Position numbers and translations under genes: made by a program. Shown here in pieces: positions 45,087 through 52,974 of a stretch of DNA of 64,000 nucleotides (position 1 is its first letter; each line of letters starts with the position of its first letter). Location: contig JBFWVA010000010.1 in the NCBI GenBank assembly GCA_050246995.1, positions 1-64,000 on the forward strand. Direction: 5' to 3'. Under the pieces are notes generated by a model. That model was not told the DNA's origin. It made no database searches and was given only the letters and a program-made list of their open reading frames with translations. The stretch comes from SHVO01 sp050246995. GTDB taxonomy: Bacteria; Pseudomonadota; Alphaproteobacteria; Rhodospirillales; Rhodospirillaceae.

Positions 45087-47185
45087 TGAAAGTCTCGTTT
45101 AAGCGAATCATGCGTGCGAATCTGTGCCTTGTAGTGGTCGCCTCATTTGCCCTGCAGAGCTGCGCGCCGAAGCCCACGCCGATCACGGAACCCTTGGGTA
45201 TTCCAAAAGCCGCGGATCGCGCGGAATCCATCGCCCTGCAAGGCGCAGCGCCGATCACACGGCGCGACAAGTTGACCGCAGTGGCGGGACCGAACGTTCC
45301 CGAAGGCCGCGGCCGGGCTGAACCGATCCTGTCGTCGACGCCGCCGCGGCTTACGGGGGACCCCATCAGCATCAATTTCGACGGCATTCGGTTGCCCGCC
45401 TTTGTCAACACGGTGTTCGGCGAGTTGCTGAAAGTTACTTTCGAAATCGACAATGCGGTCATGCAGCGGGACCAGATGGTGACGTTGCGGACCGCCGGTC
45501 CACTGTCTCCCAACGAATTCTTCACGCTGGTCAGTGAAGTGCTCAGTAATTACGGCATCAGCGTCGTCTATTCGAATAACGTTTATCGCATCGTCGAAGC
45601 CGCCAACGTCAAAAAACCGATTCCGCGCATCATCCGCTCGCGCGCCGCGAGCTCGGTTCCCTCGGATATCCGCCCGCTGTTTTACTTCCATCCGCTCGAC
45701 AGCGTTCCGCAAGCGAACATGACGATCTGGTTGAACCTCATCATGGGCGACCGCATTCAGGCCATTGCCTTGCCTTCGGCGAACGGGCTTGTGCTCCTTG
45801 GCAATGACGAGGACGTGCGTTCGGCGGTGGAGATCATCGAGACGCTCGATCAGCCCTACATGTCGGGCAACCAAAGCCTGAAACTCTCGCCGGCTTTCTG
45901 GAGCGCGCAAAAGTTGGCGCAGCAACTCACTGAAATCCTGACGGCGGAGGGTTATAGTATCGGCACCAGCAGCACTTCGGCGGCGGCGATCAAACTTATC
46001 CCCGTCGAAGCGCTGAACATCATTATCGCCTTTTCGACCAGTGAGGCGGGATTGCAACATGTGCTGCAATGGGCGTCGGAGCTCGATCAACCTTCGCAAA
46101 CCGTGAGCAGCCAGGGCGCGTTCTACCATCAGGTATATAATGCGCAGGCGAAGGATATCGCGGGTGTGATCGAAGGCTTGAGCAGCAGCGGCGCCGGTAG
46201 CATGACCGTGAACACCGCCGCGCCAGCCGCAAACGCGTCGTCCGGCGCGGTGGCGCCCTCGGCCATCGCCCGTCAACGCATCATGGTGGATGAGCAGCGC
46301 AACGCGCTCATCTTCGTGGGCACCGCCGAAGAATATGCACAGTTCCGCACCCTTGTGCAGCAGATGGACCGTGCGCCGCTGGAAGTCATGATCGAGGCAA
46401 CCATCGCCGAAGTGACTTTACGCGACAGCGAAAACCTCGGCATCATCATGGACTATGACAGCGAACGGACGCCGGCGCAGAACCAAACCGTGGTGAAATC
46501 CGACACCGGCGGCTTGTTCTTCAACCTGATCCGCAGCCGCGCGCAAATCCTGGCCCGCGTCAATGCGCTGGCCAGCAACAACCGCCTCCAAGTTCTGTCG
46601 AGCCCGCGCCTGGTGACGTCGAGCGGAAAGCCTGCCGCGATCAGCGTCGGCACGCAGGTGCCGATCATCACCGCCCAGGAAACCGCCGCCGGGCAAGTGG
46701 CTGGCAACACCTCGATCCTGCAGTCGATTCAATACCGGGATACAGGTGTCATCCTGAACGTCCAGCCGGTGATCAATTCCAACCGCCGTGTGGAATTGAC
46801 CGTGTCGCAGCAGGTCAGTTCCGCGCAAGCGAACGATCTATCGGGCGTCCAGAGCCCGTTGATCATCAACCGCTCGCTGCAGACCACGCTGTCGCTGAAC
46901 GACGGCGAGACAGTGCTGTTGGGTGGTATGATCCAAGAGAATTTCAGCAAAGGAAATTCGGGCATTCCTTACCTCAAGGATATTCCGCTGGTCGGCAACT
47001 TGTTCAAAAGCGGTTCGCACTCGGTCGACCGCACGGAACTGATTGTTCTCATCACGCCCTACATCATCGACGGACCGGACGCCGCTCGTAATGTCCGCGA
47101 CGCCTTCCGCTCGAAGCTGGGCGAATGGGCCCGGCCGATCGCCGCCGAGCCGGCGCCACAACCCGTCTCTCAGCCGCAGCCGTAA
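45086..47185 (+). CDS. gspD: Outer-membrane secretin GspD, lipoprotein type
   Basis: A 699-aa secretin. The N terminus carries a lipoprotein signal peptide ending in the lipobox LQSC (Cys26), which would anchor it in the outer membrane without a separate pilotin; no gspS gene is seen. N0-N3 domains span roughly residues 85-430, and the C-terminal beta-barrel domain carries LLGGMIQENFSKGNSGIPYLKDIPLVGNLF and LIVLITPYIID. A low-complexity Ala/Ser linker lies near residues 370-395. It begins at the last base of the previous stop. Confidence 0.93.
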   Translation: MKVSFKRIMRANLCLVVVASFALQSCAPKPTPITEPLGIPKAADRAESIALQGAAPITRRDKLTAVAGPNVPEGRGRAEPILSSTPPRLTGDPISINFDGIRLPAFVNTVFGELLKVTFEIDNAVMQRDQMVTLRTAGPLSPNEFFTLVSEVLSNYGISVVYSNNVYRIVEAANVKKPIPRIIRSRAASSVPSDIRPLFYFHPLDSVPQANMTIWLNLIMGDRIQAIALPSANGLVLLGNDEDVRSAVEIIETLDQPYMSGNQSLKLSPAFWSAQKLAQQLTEILTAEGYSIGTSSTSAAAIKLIPVEALNIIIAFSTSEAGLQHVLQWASELDQPSQTVSSQGAFYHQVYNAQAKDIAGVIEGLSSSGAGSMTVNTAAPAANASSGAVAPSAIARQRIMVDEQRNALIFVGTAEEYAQFRTLVQQMDRAPLEVMIEATIAEVTLRDSENLGIIMDYDSERTPAQNQTVVKSDTGGLFFNLIRSRAQILARVNALASNNRLQVLSSPRLVTSSGKPAAISVGTQVPIITAQETAAGQVAGNTSILQSIQYRDTGVILNVQPVINSNRRVELTVSQQVSSAQANDLSGVQSPLIINRSLQTTLSLNDGETVLLGGMIQENFSKGNSGIPYLKDIPLVGNLFKSGSHSVDRTELIVLITPYIIDGPDAARNVRDAFRSKLGEWARPIAAEPAPQPVSQPQP

Positions 47186-47204
47186 GAAGGGCCCCGCCGC
47201 CGCT

Positions 47205-47945
47205 ATGTCGCTCAAGTTCGTCTCGCTTTTCGCCGCCCTTGCTTCGCTTCCACTTTTGCCGGCCCATGCGGCTGAAACGACGGAGGCCGCCATTTCCGCG
47301 GCGGAAAGACAGCAGCTCCCCACGCTTGATAAGCTGACCATCAAGGAACTCGAGGACCGCATGGCGCAAGGCGACTTGCGCGCGCAGGCCGAATTGGGCG
47401 CACGATACGGCCGCGGTCAGGACGTCCAAGCCGACGTTCCGAAGGCCATCTCTCTGTTGAAGGACGCCGCCGCGAAGAACAATGCGGAAGCCCAACATTG
47501 GCTCGCGACCGCCTATTCGAATGGGGTCGGGGTGGAGAAGAATGAGGTCGAGGCCGCCGCGTTGTATGAAAAGGCCGCCGCGCAGGGCCATCGTGAAGCA
47601 CAGTATATGATGGGTACTCTTATCTCGAATGGCCAGGCCGGCTTCGCCTCAAGTTGGACGGGCGCATTCCCTTACTTCTGGAAATCTGCCGATCAGGGTC
47701 TGGCCGTTGCGGAGTTCATGATCGGATATATCTATCAAGAGGGAAAAGGCGTCGATGTGAACCCGCAAATAGCGGCTTACTGGTATCGCCGGGCGCTCGC
47801 CCGCGGGCCGCATACCAAAGCAGCGTTTAACTTAGCCCTGATGATTGGCCAGGGCACGATTGAATGGCAGCCAACGGACCCATTTGATAAGCCACCTGAT
47901 AAGACGACCGGGACGCAAAAAGACCCGGCCGCCCCCGTTTCGTAA
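47205..47945 (+). CDS. Periplasmic Sel1-repeat protein
   Basis: About 246 aa with a signal peptide (SLFAALASLPLLPAHA). Four Sel1-like repeats follow, e.g. AQAELGARYGRGQDVQADVPKA and AQHWLATAYSNGVGVEKNEVEA, each of the A-x-LG-x-Y-x-xG type. Such proteins are solenoid adaptors. Placed 19 bases after gspD, it is probably co-transcribed with the secretion genes and could bind cargo or machine components; this is not shown by sequence. The first start (47043) in the same frame would run through the end of gspD and is rejected. Confidence 0.8.
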   Translation: MSLKFVSLFAALASLPLLPAHAAETTEAAISAAERQQLPTLDKLTIKELEDRMAQGDLRAQAELGARYGRGQDVQADVPKAISLLKDAAAKNNAEAQHWLATAYSNGVGVEKNEVEAAALYEKAAAQGHREAQYMMGTLISNGQAGFASSWTGAFPYFWKSADQGLAVAEFMIGYIYQEGKGVDVNPQIAAYWYRRALARGPHTKAAFNLALMIGQGTIEWQPTDPFDKPPDKTTGTQKDPAAPVS

Positions 47946-47954
47946 GGACGCATC

Positions 47955-48272
47955 ATGAACGTATCAAATCTCCTCGGCATCGCTGTGGCCAGCCTGCTGA
48001 GCTGGACCGCCGCCGAGGCGGCGACCTTCCGCGTTGAGACAGATGCGCGCGGGTACAAGGTTTTCAGCACGTATGAGAAAGCCGAGGAGTGCGAGGTGAA
48101 TCTATACTTCACCTTCACGCGCGAGGGTAAGCGCGACAACGGGGAATCACTTTGTACGTTTAAAGTGGTGCCGCAGGGCAAGGATATGCCGTTCTGCGAA
48201 TTCTCGCATGAACGCATGGTTGACCCGGTTATGTCCCAGCCCTTGAAATCGACGTGCAAGCCCCTGAAATAG
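47955..48272 (+). CDS. Small secreted cysteine-containing protein, unknown
   Basis: A 105-aa protein with a Sec signal peptide (LLGIAVASLLSWTAAEAA). Mature residues include four cysteines at roughly 46, 66, 80 and 100, which could make two disulphides. It is not recognised. It follows the Sel1 gene by 9 bases and may be part of the same transcript. Confidence 0.6.
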   Translation: MNVSNLLGIAVASLLSWTAAEAATFRVETDARGYKVFSTYEKAEECEVNLYFTFTREGKRDNGESLCTFKVVPQGKDMPFCEFSHERMVDPVMSQPLKSTCKPLK

Positions 48273-48310
48273 CAGCGGCACATTAACTCCAAGACCAGGA
48301 CATCGAGACG

Positions 48311-48370
48311 ATGAAGACGCCACCCACTTGCCCTTGCGGTCAAACGACGCGAACGGTGCGGCCACAATGA
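48311..48370 (+). CDS. Possible 19-aa leader-like ORF with CPCG motif
   Basis: A short reading frame encodes MKTPPTCPCGQTTRTVRPQ and ends with a TGA that overlaps the ATG of the next gene (ATGA). The coupling pattern matches real gene pairs in this window, and the CxC motif could be metal-binding, but a frame this short may also be chance. Confidence 0.3.
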   Translation: MKTPPTCPCGQTTRTVRPQ

Positions 48371-48597
48371 GCAACGATCTTTGGTTGACTGTCGCCGCCT
48401 TAGCCGCCGAAATCGTACTTTTTCTTTTCTGCCTGGTTCAAGTGCGCAAGCCAATAGACCCGCTGAAGCCGCGCCTGCTGCCCTACAATGTCATTATGAT
48501 CTTTTTGACGGTCGCGATCTTCGCGACCATAGCCCACATCGTCAGCCTTCTGACGGGCCATCAGCTCGCGCCGCGACGCGGCAAGGGCATGCGTTAA
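48367..48597 (+). CDS. Small two-helix membrane protein, unknown
   Basis: A 76-aa protein with two hydrophobic segments (VAALAAEIVLFLFCLV and VIMIFLTVAIFATIAHIVSLL) joined by a basic, proline-containing loop (RKPIDPLKPRLLPYN). A family name is not known to me. ATG 48367 is preferred over the upstream in-frame TTG. Its stop lies inside an inverted repeat shared with the converging SIS-domain gene. Confidence 0.55.
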   Translation: MSNDLWLTVAALAAEIVLFLFCLVQVRKPIDPLKPRLLPYNVIMIFLTVAIFATIAHIVSLLTGHQLAPRRGKGMR

Positions 48598-48606
48598 ACT
48601 AACGCA
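48590..48606. terminator. Inverted repeat spanning two convergent stop codons
   Basis: TGCGTTA (48590-48596) and TAACGCA (48600-48606) pair perfectly around AAC. The TAA of the upstream plus-strand gene and the TAG of the minus-strand gene both fall within it. No T-run follows, so termination is only suggested. Confidence 0.4.
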
Positions 48607-49210
48607 CCGGACTATGGGGCTGGACCGCCTTCGTCGCCGTGGTCCAGCCCATGGCTGTGTCGAGAATAGCGTGCAGTATCGCCTGATGACCGGTTTCGAC
48701 AAATCCGTAGACACCCGAGGCGACGAAAAAATTGATGTCGCCGAGGCGACGCAACTCGTTGCTCTCTGTAAAGCCGCTGAGGGTGATGATATCGCATTTG
48801 GCCTTCGCTGCGGCGAGCGCGGCGTTGACGATGTTTTTTGAATTGCCTGAACTCGAGATCGCGATCAGCACATCGCCCGCGAAAGCTTGCATCTCGATTT
48901 GCTTGGCGAAAACCTGGTCATACCCAAGGTCATTTCCGAGGCAAGTTAGCGAAGATGCGTCGTTGAAGGTGACGGACCGCACGCCGCCGTTCTTAGCGAA
49001 ATCGATCGCAAGATGCCCCGCAATCCCGGCCGAACCGCCATTGCCGACAAACATGACCTTGCCCGTGCCGCGCGCGATCCGGCGCATGATGTCGTGCACC
49101 CCCGCGATGCCCGCATCGACCGAAAGCACATTACCCTGACGGTCGGTCGCAACGGTCGCTGCGAGGGCCTCGAAAAACGACTTTACGTAATCGGCGAAGG
49201 AATTGGACAT
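48599..49210 (-). CDS. SIS-domain sugar isomerase (GmhA-like)
   Basis: A 203-aa protein of the phosphoheptose isomerase/SIS family: MFVGNGGSAGIAGHLAIDF and VLIAISSSGNSKNIVNAAL are the two sugar-phosphate-binding loops. GmhA makes sedoheptulose-7-phosphate derivatives for heptose, but the same fold serves other sugar phosphates. It is a lone gene next to the T2SS locus and may supply a sugar precursor. ATG 49210 is chosen; a TTG 21 bases upstream is in frame. Confidence 0.8.
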   Translation of the reverse strand: MSNSFADYVKSFFEALAATVATDRQGNVLSVDAGIAGVHDIMRRIARGTGKVMFVGNGGSAGIAGHLAIDFAKNGGVRSVTFNDASSLTCLGNDLGYDQVFAKQIEMQAFAGDVLIAISSSGNSKNIVNAALAAAKAKCDIITLSGFTESNELRRLGDINFFVASGVYGFVETGHQAILHAILDTAMGWTTATKAVQPHSPVR

Positions 49211-49236
49211 GTGGACTTCAAGCCTGTGCAATCAGA

Positions 49237-49266
49237 TATATAACCTTCACGAAGCCCCGTTAACAA
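49237..49266 (-). promoter_or_regulatory. Putative promoter of the SIS-domain gene
   Basis: On the minus strand TTGTTA (49261-49266) and TATATA (49237-49242) are spaced by 18 bases, about 27 bases ahead of the ATG at 49210. Both boxes are partial matches, but the AT-rich block stands out from the GC-rich surroundings. Confidence 0.4.
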
Positions 49267-49298
49267 GTTATGAGCATGCCGCGCACGCCTCTACATCG

Positions 49299-49340
49299 TG
49301 TGGGATGCGGGCTGTCGATAGCCAGAAAATGCGTCCCACA
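49299..49340. repeat. Imperfect inverted repeat in divergent intergenic region
   Basis: TGTGGGATGC (49299-49308) and GCGTCCCACA (49331-49340) are complementary with one G-T pair, and an inner GGCT/AGCC pair lies in the loop. It sits between the promoters of the SIS gene and apaG and may be an operator or a transcript structure. Confidence 0.4.
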
Positions 49341-49357
49341 TGTGTGCCTCCAGCCAT

Positions 49358-49387
49358 TTGGCAAGTCCGGTTTGGGGGCGTTATAGT
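49358..49387 (+). promoter_or_regulatory. Sigma-70 type promoter of apaG
   Basis: TTGGCA (49358-49363) and TATAGT (49382-49387) are separated by 18 bases and lie 28 bases upstream of the apaG start. Each box has five of six consensus bases. Confidence 0.6.
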
Positions 49388-49415
49388 CGGACCGTCATAA
49401 CGTAGTCACTCGGCC

Positions 49416-49808
49416 ATGTACGAAAAAGTAACCCGCGACATCTCCGTTTCGGTGCGATCGTTCTATCTTGAAGAGCAATCTTCGCCTGAGGACGACCACT
49501 TTGTCTGGGCGTACCGGGTAAACATTAAAAACGGCGGGCAGGATACCGTTCAGCTTCTGAACCGCCACTGGAAGATCACGGACAAACACGGGCGTCTCCA
49601 GGAAGTCCGGGGCGCGGGGGTTGTCGGTGAGCAGCCGGTCCTCAAGCCTGGCGAGACGTTCGAATACACCAGCGGATGCCCCCTTGAGACGCCGTCGGGG
49701 ATTATGGCTGGGACCTATCAAATGTCGACCGCGACCGGCGAGAAATTCGATATTGAGATCCCTGCCTTTTCGCTCGACAGCCCTTATGATACCGCTGCGA
49801 TAAATTAG
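49416..49808 (+). CDS. apaG: ApaG protein
   Basis: A 130-aa protein matching the ApaG fold (PF04379): YLEEQSSPEDDHFVWAYRV, LLNRHWKITDKHG and GVVGEQPVLKPGETFEYTSG are characteristic. The family is linked to Co2+/Mg2+ resistance and diadenosine tetraphosphate metabolism in enterobacteria. The full length is present and it has a dedicated promoter. The folE gene follows 43 bases downstream. Confidence 0.95.
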   Translation: MYEKVTRDISVSVRSFYLEEQSSPEDDHFVWAYRVNIKNGGQDTVQLLNRHWKITDKHGRLQEVRGAGVVGEQPVLKPGETFEYTSGCPLETPSGIMAGTYQMSTATGEKFDIEIPAFSLDSPYDTAAIN

Positions 49809-49851
49809 GCTATTTGCTACCGTCGCGGGCCCCGCGGCAAAGGATGCGGCC

Positions 49852-50478
49852 ATGACGAATATTCGCAAATCGAGCGTGAGCGAGGATTCCACCCCGAGCG
49901 GCGGGGCCGACCGGCCATCGCGCGAGGATGCCGAAGCGGCGGTACGCACGCTCATTCGTTGGGCCGGCGACGACCCGGACCGCGAAGGCCTGCAAGACAC
50001 CCCGAAGCGTGTCGTGAAATCCTACGAGGAGTTCTACGAGGGGTACCAGCAAGACCCGGAAGAAATCCTGCGCCGGACCTTCGAGGAGACCGAAGGGTAC
50101 GACGAGATGGTGGTACTCAAGGATATTGAGTTCCACAGCCACTGCGAACACCACATGGTGCCCATCACCGGCAAGGCTTACGTGGCTTATCTTCCGGACA
50201 AGCGGGTTGTGGGCATCTCGAAGCTCGCGCGCGTGGTGGAAGCCTACGCCCGGCGTCTACAGATCCAGGAAAAGATGACCGCGCAGATCGCCAATGCGAT
50301 CAACGATGTGCTGAAGCCGCGCGGCGTGGCGGTGATCGTCGAAGCCGAGCATCAGTGCATGACCAGCCGCGGCGTCAATAAACAAGGCGTGGCGATGGTC
50401 ACATCAACGATGCTAGGCGCTTTCCGCGACGATCCATCAACACGGCGCGAGTTTCTGGCAATCGTCGGGCGTAGCTAG
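49852..50478 (+). CDS. folE: GTP cyclohydrolase I
   Basis: A 208-aa protein that converts GTP to dihydroneopterin triphosphate, the first step of folate synthesis. The zinc/catalytic motif SHCEHHMVPITGKAYVAY and the C-terminal QCMTSRGVNKQG segment (with the conserved Cys) are present. The length agrees with the family. N10-formyl-THF from this pathway would also feed the sugar formyltransferase in the window. Confidence 0.97.
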   Translation: MTNIRKSSVSEDSTPSGGADRPSREDAEAAVRTLIRWAGDDPDREGLQDTPKRVVKSYEEFYEGYQQDPEEILRRTFEETEGYDEMVVLKDIEFHSHCEHHMVPITGKAYVAYLPDKRVVGISKLARVVEAYARRLQIQEKMTAQIANAINDVLKPRGVAVIVEAEHQCMTSRGVNKQGVAMVTSTMLGAFRDDPSTRREFLAIVGRS

Positions 50479-50483
50479 GCAGA

Positions 50484-51062
50484 TCAGCCGGCGCCACGCG
50501 CGATCGTCTGCTGTACGCGCGGCAGCAATTCCCGATCGAGATTGTCGAACGCCTTCTTCATCATTTCGGCCCACACCGCCTGCTTCTCGGCATCGGTGGT
50601 GCCCTCAGGAACAGTCGTGGAATTGCTGGTGGTGGCGGAGGCGGTGCCCTGTTGACGGCCGTTGGCATCGATCAGCACGACAGCGATATCGACGTTGAGC
50701 GCATATTCGGCCGATTGATCTTTGCGGAACCATCCTGCGATACCCTTTTTCACAGGCAGAAGTTTTTCAACAATATCGGCTTCGCGAACCGTGACACGCA
50801 GCGTGTTCTCGCCCGCGCCCGTCAGAGCGAAGCGGCTTTTCGCCCACATGCCGAGCGCCTGTTCCAGCGGCACCGGTGCGCGGTGCCCGACGTGCGGATA
50901 TTCTGCCGGAGGGCGCTTCTGCACTTCGACGGCCATGTTGTTGGCGTCGATGGCAATGGGCGTTACGCTTTGGAAAATGCTGATGGCGTCCTGAGCCGCC
51001 ACGAGCGGCGCCGCGAAAACGACGGCCGCGAGGGCCAGAACCGAAACATACAGGCGCTTCAT
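50484..51062 (-). CDS. Secreted hypothetical protein
   Basis: A 192-aa protein with a signal peptide (VLALAAVVFAAPLVAA) and a mature domain of about 165 residues with RFALTGAGENTLRVTVREAD and a C-terminal alpha-helix. I do not recognise a family. It starts at the hslO stop (TGATG overlap), so it is probably translated from the argD-argF-hslO transcript. A GTG 3 bases upstream is an alternative start. Whether it belongs functionally with those genes is unclear. Confidence 0.65.
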   Translation of the reverse strand: MKRLYVSVLALAAVVFAAPLVAAQDAISIFQSVTPIAIDANNMAVEVQKRPPAEYPHVGHRAPVPLEQALGMWAKSRFALTGAGENTLRVTVREADIVEKLLPVKKGIAGWFRKDQSAEYALNVDIAVVLIDANGRQQGTASATTSNSTTVPEGTTDAEKQAVWAEMMKKAFDNLDRELLPRVQQTIARGAG

Positions 51063-52045
51063 CACTTCACCTCGGCAGATTTAGGAAGAGATTGAGTACG
51101 GTTACGCTCGGCGAGCTGGGTCAACTCGTTTTCCGAAAACGCATAGTCGGTGCCACAAAATTCACATGTCATATGGACCACACCGTCTTGCGCGTACGAT
51201 TTGACTTCTTCCACCGGAAATGAGGCAAGAATACGTTCGCTGCGCTCGCGCGAGCAACGGCACTTTGCGCGGATCGGTTTGCGGTCCAGAAGTCCAATAC
51301 CGACCGTCGCATAAAGCCGCATTAAGATTTGAGCCGGCGAAAGGTTAAGATCGAGAAGTTCGGAATCCTTCAAGCTGCTGAGCAGGATAACCGCCGTCCG
51401 CCAAGCGTCTTCGGCCTCTTCCTTATCGACCGGCCGGCCGCCGTCCTCCGGCATACGCTGAATCAGCACTGCGCCGGCCGTCCACGGACCACCGTCGCGC
51501 GGAGCGCCCACGGCGATCTTCAGCGCGGATTCGATCTGCTCCGACTGACGGAAATAATTGTGGATGGATTCCGAGAGACTTTCGCCCGATAGCGCGACGA
51601 TGCCTTGGTAACGCTCGGTGTCTGGGCCCTGATCGACCGTAAACGCCAGATGGCCTGACGATCCCATGAGCTGCGGCCTTAAGCCGGCTGCGCGCGGTTT
51701 GCCAAGATCGGCGGCAAGATCGGCGGCGTCATATTTGGCGCAGGCCCGTATATCGCCCGCACTGGTGATATCCGCAACGAGCGTGTCGACCGGGCCTTTG
51801 CCCTGGATCTGCAGCGTGAAGACGCCGTCGTACTTAAGACCGCTGGCGAGCGCGACCGCGGCTACGACGGCTTCGGCGAGCAGCGCCGAGACTTCGGGCG
51901 GATCATTGTGCCGGGTGATGATTTCCGATACCGCGCCCGTAAGGCGCACAAGCCGGCCCCGGAACGCACCATTGCCGATGATAAACGGCTGACAGACATC
52001 TTCGGTGAACATGGAAAAGCCCGCCGCCGTTACGTGAGACACCAC
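51062..52045 (-). CDS. hslO: Redox-regulated chaperone Hsp33
   Basis: A 327-aa holdase chaperone activated by oxidation. The C-terminal zinc centre is intact as CRCS and CEFCG. The N-terminal domain with FRGRLVRLTGAV matches the family. The first GTG (52045) overlaps argF; ATG 52012 (MFTEDV...) fits the family N terminus better and may be the true start. It is in the argD-argF-hslO order common in Alphaproteobacteria. Confidence 0.93.
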   Translation of the reverse strand: MVSHVTAAGFSMFTEDVCQPFIIGNGAFRGRLVRLTGAVSEIITRHNDPPEVSALLAEAVVAAVALASGLKYDGVFTLQIQGKGPVDTLVADITSAGDIRACAKYDAADLAADLGKPRAAGLRPQLMGSSGHLAFTVDQGPDTERYQGIVALSGESLSESIHNYFRQSEQIESALKIAVGAPRDGGPWTAGAVLIQRMPEDGGRPVDKEEAEDAWRTAVILLSSLKDSELLDLNLSPAQILMRLYATVGIGLLDRKPIRAKCRCSRERSERILASFPVEEVKSYAQDGVVHMTCEFCGTDYAFSENELTQLAERNRTQSLPKSAEVK

Positions 52046-52944
52046 AACAATACGCCCTTTTGCGCGTGAAGCCGGTTTTCGGCTTCATCCCAAACTACCG
52101 ACTGCGCGCTTTCAAAAACGCCCTCGGTCACTTCCTCGCCGCGATGCGCGGGCAGGCAGTGCATGAAAATCGCATCGGGCTTCGCCGCGCTCATCAGGCG
52201 CTCGTTCACCTGGAACGGCGCGAGCATCGCGTGACGATCGCCGGTTTTGTCGCCCATCGAGACCCAAGTATCTGTGACGACGCAGTCTGCGCCGCGCACG
52301 GCTACAAACGGATCGGTACCGACGCTCACGCGCGCGCCGCGCGCCTTCGCCCAGGCCAGAGCTTCCGCCGACGGCGGCAGTTCCGCCGGACAGGCAAGCC
52401 GGAGTTCGAAATCGAACAGGCTCGCGGCGTGGATAAAGCTGGTCGCGACGTTATTACCGTCACCGGACCATGTCACCACCGCGTCTTTGATGGGTCCTTT
52501 GCGCTCTTCGTAGGTCATGATGTCGGCCATGATCTGGCACGGGTGCGACGCATCGGTAAGCCCGTTGATGACCGGCACCGTGGCGTGCTGGGCCAGCTCT
52601 TGCAGTTTCTCGGGGCCGGAGGTGCGCAGCATGATCGCATCCACGTAGCGCGACAGAACTCGCGCCGTGTCGGCGATGGTTTCACCGCGGCCAAGTTGCA
52701 TGCTTTCCGGCGACATCACGATCACTTGCCCGCCCAATTGCTGCATTCCGACCTGGAAGGAAACGCGGGTACGGGTGGAAGGTTTCTCGAACAGCATCGC
52801 GAGCGTCTTGCCCGCCAGCGGCTGACCAGACGCGCCGAGCTTGGCTTGTGCGGCCTTAAGCCGGGCGGCGCTGTTCAAGATGGACCTCAGCGTCTCGGCG
52901 CTGAGGAGATGAAGGTCGAGGAAATGCTTCAGCGAAATCGACAT
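52030..52944 (-). CDS. argF: Ornithine carbamoyltransferase
   Basis: A 304-aa enzyme of arginine synthesis that joins ornithine and carbamoyl phosphate to citrulline. The carbamoyl-phosphate motif FEKPSTRTRVSF and the ornithine-binding FMHCLPAHRGEEV segment are intact. ATG 52944 is chosen over an upstream in-frame codon at 52971 because MSISLKHFLDL is the usual beginning. The end overlaps hslO by 16 bases. Confidence 0.97.
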   Translation of the reverse strand: MSISLKHFLDLHLLSAETLRSILNSAARLKAAQAKLGASGQPLAGKTLAMLFEKPSTRTRVSFQVGMQQLGGQVIVMSPESMQLGRGETIADTARVLSRYVDAIMLRTSGPEKLQELAQHATVPVINGLTDASHPCQIMADIMTYEERKGPIKDAVVTWSGDGNNVATSFIHAASLFDFELRLACPAELPPSAEALAWAKARGARVSVGTDPFVAVRGADCVVTDTWVSMGDKTGDRHAMLAPFQVNERLMSAAKPDAIFMHCLPAHRGEEVTEGVFESAQSVVWDEAENRLHAQKGVLLWCLT

Positions 52945-52974
52945 CGTGGGCCCTCCGGGCCGGTAATGCATGCC

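Noticed and set aside
45143..46276. A 377-codon minus-strand frame opposite gspD
   Set aside because: It lies fully within the secretin gene, which has strong family evidence.
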